Below the pieces are notes generated by a model that did not search any database, had not been told where the DNA came from, and saw only the letters and a program-made list of their open reading frames with translations. This document shows positions 9,024 through 17,175 of a stretch of 64,000 nucleotides of DNA, piece after piece (the stretch's first letter is position 1; each line of letters begins with the position of its first letter). Origin of the DNA: Lewinellaceae bacterium. Lineage in GTDB: Bacteria > Bacteroidota > Bacteroidia > Chitinophagales > Saprospiraceae. Made by a program: the position numbers and the translations under genes. The stretch is taken from the NCBI GenBank assembly GCA_020636375.1, contig JACJXZ010000004.1, positions 124,001 to 188,000 on the forward strand. The letters run 5' to 3'.

Positions 9024-10322
9024 TTACCCGCAATCCTCAATCGCCTGCGCCAGCATATCGACCCCCAGGTCAATTTCCTCTTTAGTTACCGTCAGCGGCG
9101 GGGCGATGCGGAAAACGCCGCCGAAGCCCTTCACCCGGACGATGTTCATGCTCAGGCCCAGCTCCAGGCAGCGGGCCGAGATCCGGGCACCCAGGTCGGG
9201 GTCGGGGATTTTGTGTTCCCGGCTTTTTACGATCTCCACGCCCAGCAGCAGGCCTTTGCCGCGCACGTCGCCGATGCATTCGTGCCGGCGCTGCAGTTCC
9301 AGCAGTTGGGCTTTGAGGTAATTGCCCTGTTCCTCCGCCCGTTTTGCCATTTCTTCGGCCACGAGGATGTCCAGCGTCGCCAGGCCCACCGCCGCGCAGA
9401 AAGGGTCGGACACATGGGAGGTAATGTAAATGAAGCCGTTTTCGAAGCACTGATCTTCGATTTCTTTGCTTGTAATGGCGGCCGACAGGGGCATGCCGCC
9501 GCCCAGGGTCTTGGACAGGGCCAGGAAATCCGGCGTCACGTCGTATGCTTCAAAGGCGAAATTGTAGCCCAGCCTTCCGAATGCCGTCTGCGCCTCGTCG
9601 AAGATCAGGAGCAGCCCCCGTTCTTCACAGAGTTCCTTCAGCCTTTTTACATAAGCCGGGGGCAATTCGATGATGCCGGCAGCGCTCAGCACCGGCTCGG
9701 CGATCAGGGCGGCGTAGGCGCCGACCGACTGCTCGTCCACCCACTGCATGCCGGCCTCCAGGCAGGTGTTGTCGCAGGTTCCCCGGCAGTGCTGCACGGG
9801 GCAGCGGTAGGCGTAGGGCGCAGGCAGCATCAGGCTGCCGGGCATGGCCGGCCCGTAGCCGCGGCGGGTTTTGGAATAGGTGTACGACTGCGCGCCGGCG
9901 GTCATCCCGTGCCAGGAGCCGGCAAAGCCGACGATCTCAAAGCCGCCCGTCGCCAGTTTGGCCATGCGCAGGGCCACCTCGTTGGACTCCGAGCCCGTGT
10001 TCAGGAAAATGCATTTGTCCAGCTTCTCCGGCAGCAACGCGGCCAGTTTTTTAGCCAGCTCCAGCACCGGAGGCGACAGCATGGTGCTCAGCAGGTGGAG
10101 GGACTGTTCGCCCGCCGCCTGCATGGCCCGCAGGATGGCCGGGTGGTTATGCCCGAACACCGAACACATCTGGCCGGAGGTAAAATCCAGGATGGCCCGG
10201 CCGTCGGCCGTGTAGATGTAGGCACCCCGGGCCTTTTCGATCAGGAACGGGGAAAATTCACCGCAGTAGCGGATCAGGAAACTTTCGGCCTCCTGTAACC
10301 ATTCGGGATACGGGTTCTCCAT
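9024..10322 (-). CDS. dgdA: 2,2-dialkylglycine decarboxylase (class III aminotransferase fold)
   Basis: 432 residues, PLP-dependent. The PLP lysine is Lys271 (LSKTLGGGMPL) and the aspartate contacting the ring nitrogen is Asp242 (FDEAQ). The protein keeps features typical of dialkylglycine decarboxylase: DFTSGQM (Gln51), GFAGSWHGMT (Trp138), EPVLSAAGIIELP (Ser213) and THVSDP-like SHVSDP. The known enzyme decarboxylates 2,2-dialkylglycines such as 2-aminoisobutyrate and transaminates pyruvate. An internal Cys cluster (CPVQHCRGTCDNTC, residues 174-187) is an unusual addition. An AraC-type regulator gene lies 48 bp upstream on the same strand. An alternative is another class III aminotransferase, but the motif set favours this call. 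Confidence 0.8.
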   Translation of the reverse strand: MENPYPEWLQEAESFLIRYCGEFSPFLIEKARGAYIYTADGRAILDFTSGQMCSVFGHNHPAILRAMQAAGEQSLHLLSTMLSPPVLELAKKLAALLPEKLDKCIFLNTGSESNEVALRMAKLATGGFEIVGFAGSWHGMTAGAQSYTYSKTRRGYGPAMPGSLMLPAPYAYRCPVQHCRGTCDNTCLEAGMQWVDEQSVGAYAALIAEPVLSAAGIIELPPAYVKRLKELCEERGLLLIFDEAQTAFGRLGYNFAFEAYDVTPDFLALSKTLGGGMPLSAAITSKEIEDQCFENGFIYITSHVSDPFCAAVGLATLDILVAEEMAKRAEEQGNYLKAQLLELQRRHECIGDVRGKGLLLGVEIVKSREHKIPDPDLGARISARCLELGLSMNIVRVKGFGGVFRIAPPLTVTKEEIDLGVDMLAQAIEDCG

Positions 10323-10369
10323 GTTTTTTTCCCAAGATCCGGGTTTGTGGGCTCATAAACTTGTAAAAT

Positions 10370-11116
10370 CTAATCATTCCGGACCACAGCGGAGTAAGCC
10401 GACGGGCGCATCCCCACCAGCATCTTGAAGTATTTGTTGAAATGGCTCTGGTCGTAAAAGCCGGTAGCCAGGGCAACCTCCGTCATGGGATTGCCGCGGA
10501 TGATCAGTTCCTTGGCCTTGTCGATCCGCAAACTCTGGATGTACCGCATGGGGGAAATGGAAAACTCCTGCTTGAACAACCGCTGGAAATGGCTGCTGCT
10601 CAGGAAGGCCGCCCGGCTTAAGTCTTCCAACTGGACCGGAGCGCTGAAATTTTCATGCATGTAGGCCAACGCCTGCCCGAGCGGCGAATGCCCCGCAGCC
10701 TCCCCGAAGCTTTCTTCCGGCAGGTACGGGCGGAACGATTCGGGAAAGCCGCCGGGAAGGCCGGCACTGCCGGATGCTTTGAGCCGTTCATACCAATGAT
10801 GGAATACCACCGCCGCCCGCTTGTCCCGAACCAGGTGGCCACAGAAACGGCCCGCCCCACCCAGAGCCGGATTGCCCACAGATACCCGGATGATCTTGTA
10901 GGTGAAGAAATCTTCCACCACTGTCCGGTGAGGCGCCAGCGGCGGAATGATCACCATATCACCCGCTTTGACGGTAATAGGCCGCCCGGCAAAGACCAGC
11001 TCCGCGCTGCCGTCGACCGTCAGGGAAAATGACCAGTAATTGGGATGCAGGTGCCAGGGGAAGTGGTGCTTCCTGTAGGTAAATTTTCCGCATTCCAGTA
11101 TTTCGCTGTAATACAT
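10370..11116 (-). CDS. AraC-family transcriptional regulator
   Basis: 248 residues. The N-terminal cupin-like sensor domain includes HHFPWHLHPNYWSFSL and GDMVIIPPLAPHRT. The C-terminal double helix-turn-helix is clear: VQLEDLSRAAFLSSSHFQRLFKQEF and the conserved MTEVALATGFYDQSHFNKYFKMLVGMRPSAY. Transcription proceeds from this gene into the dialkylglycine decarboxylase gene 48 bp downstream, so the likely role is control of that gene in response to a small ligand. Confidence 0.85.
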   Translation of the reverse strand: MYYSEILECGKFTYRKHHFPWHLHPNYWSFSLTVDGSAELVFAGRPITVKAGDMVIIPPLAPHRTVVEDFFTYKIIRVSVGNPALGGAGRFCGHLVRDKRAAVVFHHWYERLKASGSAGLPGGFPESFRPYLPEESFGEAAGHSPLGQALAYMHENFSAPVQLEDLSRAAFLSSSHFQRLFKQEFSISPMRYIQSLRIDKAKELIIRGNPMTEVALATGFYDQSHFNKYFKMLVGMRPSAYSAVVRND

Positions 11117-11245
11117 GTCGTCTTTTAGGGCAGTTGTGTATTCGTGTATTCTTAAGGGAGCAGGATGAAGTACTATAAGCTAACCCGGCTCTTTTCCGGC
11201 ACCAATGCACCAATGCACAAATACACAAATACACATCCCCCTCCC

Positions 11246-11791
11246 CTAATACCACTCATCCTTCCCCGGCTCGGGATCAACCTCCGGGCAGGGCTGCCCG
11301 CCTTCCTGGCAAAAGCAATGCTGCCCGAAGGGGCAGGCGGCTTCGCCCTCGCAAAAGTCGACCACCACCCAGCCGCAGGCGACGATGGGCAGCTTCTTCT
11401 CCAGTACGCTCACCAGCGCCGGGTAGGCAGCCTGGGCCGGCATGCATTCCGGCATCAGCAGGTCGAGGTGCCAGGAGCGATAGAGGCGTTTCAGGGCGCC
11501 GCCAAGGCCCTCCACCTGCCGGGCATCGAGGCGGCCAGCGGGCGGAAAGGCTTCCGGCGCCAGGCCGCAGCGCTCGCCGAAAGTGGTTTTGGGGTCGTCG
11601 ATCAGGAGCTGGCGGGCTTCGGCCAGCCAGGATTCCGGGCCGGGAGCGTAGAATTCCACTTCTTCCGGGCTGCGTTCGGCTTGCCGGATATCCGCGTGCA
11701 GGTATTGAAGGTATCGGGCCAACATGGTGTTTTCATTTGATCTTTGGAATAGCTGCAATATGTCCATTATCCTCCGGCCATGCCAGCCCAA
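11246..11791 (-). CDS. Hypothetical cytosolic protein with Cys-rich tail
   Basis: Up to 181 residues; MDILQLFQ at 11767 is an equally plausible start. No signal peptide or membrane segment is present. The C-terminus has a Cys-rich block with cysteines spaced over CEGEAACPFGQHCFCQ and GGQPC, suggestive of metal binding, but the pattern matches no motif I can name. It lies upstream of the AraC gene on the same strand, 130 bp away. Confidence 0.55.
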   Translation of the reverse strand: MGWHGRRIMDILQLFQRSNENTMLARYLQYLHADIRQAERSPEEVEFYAPGPESWLAEARQLLIDDPKTTFGERCGLAPEAFPPAGRLDARQVEGLGGALKRLYRSWHLDLLMPECMPAQAAYPALVSVLEKKLPIVACGWVVVDFCEGEAACPFGQHCFCQEGGQPCPEVDPEPGKDEWY

Positions 11792-11919
11792 TTGCGTAAA
11801 CGGCCAGCCTCAGTTAGCTGTTGGCAACAAATATCCGGCATTTTTTTGTGAGCGGGTAACCCTTTTCTCCTTCATCAAATGTATACGGCAAACCTATTAG
11901 CCAACATAAACCAATTATC

Positions 11920-12387
11920 ATGAAAAATATCATCCTGATCTCTTGCCTTGCCTTGTCCAGCTTTACTGCTTTTGCCCAAAATACCTGGACCGGCGGAACG
12001 CCCGGCCGCGAAACCGACTGGCTGGAGGCCCGCAACTGGAGCAAACAACGCGTACCCGGCTGGGACGACAACGTGCTGATCCCTCACCTTTGGCATAACA
12101 ATTACCCCGTGGTCAGTGCCGCCATGCCGCCCATCGCTCATTTGGAGGTGGAAGGCGGTGCCCGCCTCATCATAAAAACGGGCGGCCAACTGTCTGTTGA
12201 CGGCAGCAGCACTTACAACTCCGGCATCCTGCTTATCGGAAAGATCGACAACATGGGGGTATTATCCGTCGCCCATCCCGCTCAGGAAGCCATTGCCGGA
12301 AATTCCGGAAACCTGTTGATGCAAAACAGCGGGAAGTTTTATTTCGATGGCGGGCAGGGAGGTTATGCGTCGAGGGTGGGGCGGTGA
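11920..12387 (+). CDS. Secreted beta-helix-like protein
   Basis: 155 residues with a signal peptide ending AFAQ. The mature region begins NTWTGG and contains a pattern (DW..ARNW...RVPGWDDNVLIP) common at the start of secreted Bacteroidota proteins with a right-handed beta-helix. The C-terminus is short and has no recognisable type IX sorting domain, so the gene may be a truncated version of a larger adhesin-like protein. A strong hairpin follows the stop codon. Confidence 0.65.
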   Translation: MKNIILISCLALSSFTAFAQNTWTGGTPGRETDWLEARNWSKQRVPGWDDNVLIPHLWHNNYPVVSAAMPPIAHLEVEGGARLIIKTGGQLSVDGSSTYNSGILLIGKIDNMGVLSVAHPAQEAIAGNSGNLLMQNSGKFYFDGGQGGYASRVGR

Positions 12388-12405
12388 GGAGACGAAAAAG
12401 GACCT

Positions 12406-12449
12406 CGGCTAGTGGCCAGGCGACTTAAAGTTCGCCTGGCCACTAGCCG
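12406..12449 (+). terminator. Strong hairpin, likely terminator
   Basis: A perfect 18-bp inverted repeat (CGGCTAGTGGCCAGGCGA and its complement) with an 8-base loop lies 19 bp after the secreted-protein stop codon. No U-tract follows, so it may be a factor-dependent terminator or mRNA-stabilising hairpin. Confidence 0.65.
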
Positions 12450-12648
12450 GGTGGGGGCGACAGTATGGCTATCAGCAAAGTTACCGTTTTTTCGGGACAA
12501 TTTCCGGGACAGTTGCACCGGTTCTCAGCCAAACCTGTTCTGCGTCAAAAGCAGATTCCGTAGAAATTAAGTTTTTGATTTTCAATTAGATATATGACGT
12601 GTGATCTTTGGCCGCATGCTACTGGACATCTTGGAGCCATTGTGTATA

Positions 12649-12792
12649 CAGTAGTTTCTCATGTAAGGTGCGCACGCGGCGAGAGGATGCCACGAAAGCA
12701 CTAAAACACCAAATCCGCACTAAATTTAGTGCGGATTTGGTGCCTTTGTGTTTTTGTGGCGATACGTGCATGCTCTACATGAGAAATTGCTG
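12649..12792. mobile_element. Miniature inverted-repeat element, copy 1 (144 bp, 9-bp target duplication)
   Basis: The element starts CAGTAGTTTCTCATGTA and ends with the inverted form of CAGCAATTTCTCATGTA. The centre is a perfect 30+ bp palindrome built on AAATCCGCACTAAATTT. The 9 bp TTGTGTATA occurs on both sides (12640-12648 and 12793-12801), a target-site duplication. A second copy at 60286-60451 has the same ends and a different 9-bp duplication. It encodes no protein and must be moved by a transposase in trans. The rest of the 12388-13035 intergenic space shows no gene. Confidence 0.88.
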
Positions 12793-13035
12793 TTGTGTAT
12801 ACGTGCATTCGTGTATGTGTTTGGAGGCCAATCTCTTATGTACTAATGCACAGCCCAGAAAATGTCCGGTAGTATGCTTTGCCCGCCTCTGCGAGCCGGC
12901 TAAAATTTTTGACGTGCCCGCTGCTGCCCGCACGGCATTTACAGGGCAAATCGCACATCAAAATCGCAAATCGCACATCAAAAATAATTTGGTTAGGATC
13001 TTCGTACCTTTAGCAGCAGCCAAATCCACCTAAAC

Positions 13036-16000
13036 GTGCCAAACCAGATCATCAGGTTGATAGCATTGAGTTGCCTGCTGTGGATGAGAACCGCCTCTCC
13101 CGCCCAGATTCCGGAGCTCACCATCCCCGTCGGCCATTCCGATGACGTCACCACCGTCGCCTTTTCCCCGGACGGACAATACGTGCTGACCGCCGGGCTG
13201 GACCGCACCGCCAAGCTCTGGAACCGGCAGGGGCAGGAACTGGCAACCTTCAGCAAACATACAAACTACATATTTGACGCCGCCTTCTCGCCGGACGGCC
13301 AGTACATTATCACTGCCGGCGACGACGCCACCGTCGTTCTGTGGAACCTCCAGGGTCAGCCCCTCCACACCTACGAAAGCCACCTGGGCTGGGTGCGCTG
13401 CCTGGCCTTCTCGCCGGACGGGCAGCGCTTCGTCACCGGCGGGCAGGACGGGCAGGCTTTCATGTGGGACCTCCGCGGCCGCCTGGTGCAGGCCCTGCCG
13501 GCCTATTCGGCTTATTATAACAGCCTGGCCTATTCGCCGGACGGCCAGTATATTATTTCCGCAGCCGGCCCTCTGTTGGTCCTGCTCGACAACAAAGGGC
13601 AAACCATCAGGCGAATCGCACAGGATAGCCAGGCGGTCAAAGCCGTGGCCTTCTCCCCGAATGCCCGGCTGATCGCCGCCGGCACCGAAGGGGGACGCCT
13701 CATGCTTTGGAGCCGGACGGGCGATAAGCTGTGGGATATTGCCGCCCACGAACAGGCGGTGGCATCGGTGGATTTTTCCAGAGATGGAAGCCAAATACTC
13801 AGCAGCAGCCTGGACGGGAGCATTAAAACCTGGGCCGAATCCGGCCAACTGGTCCACGCTATTTCTCAGGCGCCCTGCTTCAACGACGCCGTTTTTTCGC
13901 CCGACGGGACCACCATCCTGAGCAGCGGGCCGGATACCGCCGCCCACCTCTGGTCGTTGGAAGGTGAACTGCTGCAAAGCTTCCGGGGTTACGCCCATTC
14001 CGTATTGTCAGTAGCTTTTGCCCCGGACGGCAAAAGCTTTCTCACCGGCCACGACGACGGGCTGGCCCGCACGTGGCTGCCCCTCCTCGGGCTGGCCAAG
14101 GCGCTGAGCGGGCACAACGGGCCGGTAGTCGATATTGCTTTTTCCCAGGACGGCCAATTCCTGGTCACGGCAGGCGGCAGCGGCAGGGCTGTTTTCCGGG
14201 ATGGGTCCGGCAACCCGCTTTGGGCCACTCCGGAAGAAGACACCATTCAGGCTGCTACCCTTGCTCCGGACGGGCAAACCATCGTCACTGGAGATGGAAA
14301 CGGCAGTATCCAATGGCGAGACCGGCAGGGGGCGTTGCTCCAAACTGTTAAAGGGCATGATTATCCCATTGCTGACCTGGCCTTTGCGCCGGATGGGAAA
14401 ACCTTTGCCTCCGCCAGCGCCGATACCCGGGCCCGCCTGTGGTCGCTCCAGGGCGACTCCCTGGCCACCTTCGCCGGCCACGAGCTGGACCTCTTCGCCG
14501 TCGCGTTCTCCGCCGATGGCCAGTACCTCGCCACCAGCGCCTGGGACAACCTCGTCAAGCTCTGGCGCCTCGATGGGCAGGAAATGAAAACCATCAGCGT
14601 ATTCGAGGATGTCGTCAACGACATCGCCTTCACCGGGGATGGTTTTTACATGCTGGTGGCCGGCGATGAACGCTCGGCCCTGATGCTGGATGCTTCCGGC
14701 CTGCTGACGCGCGGCTTTTTCGGGCACAAGAGCGGCGTCACCTCCCTCAGCCTGGCCCCCCAGGGGCGCTTCCTGCTGACGGGCAGCCGCGACAAGACCG
14801 CCCGCATCTGGGACCTGCACACCGGAGTGGAGCTGGCTACCCTGATCTCGCTGGGACGGGAAGACTGGGTGGTCACCACCGCTTCCGGCCTGTTCGATGC
14901 TTCGCCGGGCGCCCTGCGGCAGCTATATTACGTGCTCGGGCTGGAAGTGATCGACCTGGAACAGTTGAAAGAACGCTACTACGAGCCGGGGCTCCTGCCC
15001 CGCCTGCTCGGCCTGCAGGAAGGGGTAATCCGGGATGTTGACGCGCTGGGGGCGCTGGAGCTGTATCCCAAAGTCAGCGCCCGCATTGAAGACCGCCAGC
15101 TGTTCATAGAGCTGGAAGAACGCAATGGCGGCCTGGGCAAGCTGAGCTTGTTCATCAATAAAAAGGAGGTCCTGGAGGACGCCAACCCCGGCCGGCGGAC
15201 CGACCTCGAAGTCAACCTTTCTGATTTTGAAAAATATCTGTTGGAGGGCAAACCCAATGAAATTATCATCCGGGCCTACAACAACGAAGGCTGGCTCAAA
15301 AGCCAGCCTTATACCCTTTCCTATCGCCCTGTGAGTCGGAAAGGGCAGGAAAAGGAAACGGAGGGCGGCTTCCTGCCCGCTTTTCGGCCGACAAGGGATC
15401 CCCATTTGTTCATCCTGTCCATCGGCACAGCTGACTACGCCGGCCAGCGGCTGGACCTGCGCTTTCCCGACAAGGACGCCGCCGACATGGCCGGCGCGCT
15501 GGCCGCCGCCGGGGCAGCGCTGTTCTCCGTGGAAAACGTCCATGCCCGCCTGCTAAGCACCGACAGCAAAACAGCCGATGCTGTTTCCAGCAAGGAGAAT
15601 ATCGTACGTTCTTTTCAGGACATTGCCAGCCAGGCCCGCCCCGAAGACCTCTTCCTCCTCTACCTCTCCGGCCATGGCCTGGCCTACGGCAGCAGCGAAA
15701 AAGCGCAGTTTTACTACCTTACCAAAGACATAACCAGCGAAGACCTCAGCGACCCCACCATCCGCAGCAACTATGCCATATCCACCGAAGAGTTTACCCA
15801 ATGGCTGACCGCCATCCCGGCCCAGAAACAGGTCATGATGCTCGACGCCTGCAACTCCGGCAAGGTAGTGGAAAGCCTGCTGTCGGCAACGCGGAGCCTC
15901 AACCCTTCCCAGATCCGGGCGCTCGACCGCATGCAGGGGCGCACCGGCATGTTCGTGCTCGCCGGCAGCGCGGCCGACAAGGTGAGCTACGAGGCCAGCC

Positions 16001-16563
16001 AATACGGACAGGGCTTGCTCACCTTTAGCCTGCTGCAGGGCATGAGCGGCCTGGCCCTGCGCGGGGGCCAGTACATCGACGTCATGAACCTCTTCCAGTA
16101 CGCCCGCGACAAGGTGCCCGAGCTGGCCGAGGCCATTGGCGGCATACAGACGCCGATGCTGGCCTTCCCGCTGGGCGGCGAAAGCTTCGACGTCGGCCTG
16201 ATCAACGAACAGGTCCAGATACCGGTAGCCCGGGTGAAGCCCGTCTTTATACGCAACAACTTCCAGGAAGTGAACGCCTTCGACGACGTGCTGAACCTCG
16301 GCCGCCACCTGGAGGACTACCTGCGGGAGATCACCGCCAAAGGCGCCCGTGCCAGCCTCATCTACGTGGACGTGCCGGAGTATCAGGATGCTTATTCCAT
16401 CAAAGGGCTTTATGAGCTGAAAAAAGAGAAAGTGTTTCTCCGGGCAAAGCTGTTCCGGGGGCGGCAGCCGCTGGGGGATATTAAGGCCGAAGGACAGGGG
16501 CAGCAGTTGGATGCCCTTGTGGAAGAGGTTTTGGAACAAGCCTTGAGGATAATAAATCCATAA
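13036..16563 (+). CDS. Exported WD40-repeat protein with C-terminal caspase (peptidase C14) domain
   Basis: 1175 residues from a GTG start that gives a signal peptide (IALSCLLWMRTASPAQ); the next ATG at 13084 would remove it. Residues about 33-610 are a tandem series of WD40 repeats (GHSDDVTTVAFSPDGQYVLT-type units), probably two propellers. A linker follows, and a caspase-like domain starts near residue 790 (LFILSIGTADY). The catalytic pair is His880 (LSGHG) and Cys939 (LDACNSG). The likely role is a propeller-gated, caspase-fold peptidase in the periplasm or at the surface. The frame is intact. Confidence 0.88.
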   Translation: MPNQIIRLIALSCLLWMRTASPAQIPELTIPVGHSDDVTTVAFSPDGQYVLTAGLDRTAKLWNRQGQELATFSKHTNYIFDAAFSPDGQYIITAGDDATVVLWNLQGQPLHTYESHLGWVRCLAFSPDGQRFVTGGQDGQAFMWDLRGRLVQALPAYSAYYNSLAYSPDGQYIISAAGPLLVLLDNKGQTIRRIAQDSQAVKAVAFSPNARLIAAGTEGGRLMLWSRTGDKLWDIAAHEQAVASVDFSRDGSQILSSSLDGSIKTWAESGQLVHAISQAPCFNDAVFSPDGTTILSSGPDTAAHLWSLEGELLQSFRGYAHSVLSVAFAPDGKSFLTGHDDGLARTWLPLLGLAKALSGHNGPVVDIAFSQDGQFLVTAGGSGRAVFRDGSGNPLWATPEEDTIQAATLAPDGQTIVTGDGNGSIQWRDRQGALLQTVKGHDYPIADLAFAPDGKTFASASADTRARLWSLQGDSLATFAGHELDLFAVAFSADGQYLATSAWDNLVKLWRLDGQEMKTISVFEDVVNDIAFTGDGFYMLVAGDERSALMLDASGLLTRGFFGHKSGVTSLSLAPQGRFLLTGSRDKTARIWDLHTGVELATLISLGREDWVVTTASGLFDASPGALRQLYYVLGLEVIDLEQLKERYYEPGLLPRLLGLQEGVIRDVDALGALELYPKVSARIEDRQLFIELEERNGGLGKLSLFINKKEVLEDANPGRRTDLEVNLSDFEKYLLEGKPNEIIIRAYNNEGWLKSQPYTLSYRPVSRKGQEKETEGGFLPAFRPTRDPHLFILSIGTADYAGQRLDLRFPDKDAADMAGALAAAGAALFSVENVHARLLSTDSKTADAVSSKENIVRSFQDIASQARPEDLFLLYLSGHGLAYGSSEKAQFYYLTKDITSEDLSDPTIRSNYAISTEEFTQWLTAIPAQKQVMMLDACNSGKVVESLLSATRSLNPSQIRALDRMQGRTGMFVLAGSAADKVSYEASQYGQGLLTFSLLQGMSGLALRGGQYIDVMNLFQYARDKVPELAEAIGGIQTPMLAFPLGGESFDVGLINEQVQIPVARVKPVFIRNNFQEVNAFDDVLNLGRHLEDYLREITAKGARASLIYVDVPEYQDAYSIKGLYELKKEKVFLRAKLFRGRQPLGDIKAEGQGQQLDALVEEVLEQALRIINP

Positions 16564-16604
16564 TTGGCATGGCGATGTTATAGAAATAGTCGTAAATTGG
16601 AATC

Positions 16605-17174
16605 ATGGCACAATCAGTAACCGTCCAGGCGCCCAAGCGCCTTTTTTCAGTCGAAGAATATCACCGTTTGGCAGAAGCCGGCATTTTGCAGGAAAATGAC
16701 CGGGTGGAATTAATCCATGGAGAAATTATTAAAATGAGCCCAATTGGCCCCAAGCACGCCGGCAACCTCGACCGGTTTGTAAGGATTTTTACTTTCCTGT
16801 TCGGAGAATCGGCTATCGTCCGGTCCCAGAACCCGGTGCAGTTGAATGATTTCTCCGAGCCGGAGCCCGACATTTCCATCCTGAAACCCCGGCGCGATTT
16901 TTACACGACTGCCCATCCGAAAGCGGAAGAGGTAATTCTGATCATTGAGCTTGCCGATAGTTCCCTTGAGTATGACAAGGAAGTGAAAATGCCGGAATAT
17001 GCCTCCAACAACATTCCGGAGTACTGGATTATCGACTTGAAGACCGACCGCGTTATCGTTTATGCCGAGCCTTCCGGACAAGAATATTTAAATATCAAAA
17101 CTTTCCAGGTTAATGAACAGGTGGAGAGCCGCACCTTGCCAAAGCCTGTTTCCGTTAGGGAATTACTGGGCTAA
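16605..17174 (+). CDS. Uma2 family (DUF820) PD-(D/E)XK-fold protein
   Basis: 189 residues. Core motifs of the Uma2/DUF820 nuclease-fold family are present: RVELIHGEIIKMSPIG, EPEPDISILKP, EVILIIELADSSLEYDKEVKMPEYASNNIPEYWIIDLK. These provide the acidic and lysine residues of a restriction-endonuclease-like centre. Biological targets of this family are not established. The gene is compact, 40 bp after the WD40-caspase gene, and may share its transcript. Confidence 0.85.
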   Translation: MAQSVTVQAPKRLFSVEEYHRLAEAGILQENDRVELIHGEIIKMSPIGPKHAGNLDRFVRIFTFLFGESAIVRSQNPVQLNDFSEPEPDISILKPRRDFYTTAHPKAEEVILIIELADSSLEYDKEVKMPEYASNNIPEYWIIDLKTDRVIVYAEPSGQEYLNIKTFQVNEQVESRTLPKPVSVRELLG

Positions 17175-17175
17175 T

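Noticed and set aside
12649..12792. Small RNA gene or terminator at the long palindrome
   Set aside because: The 9-bp duplication and the second copy inside a coding gene at 60286 identify it as a mobile element.
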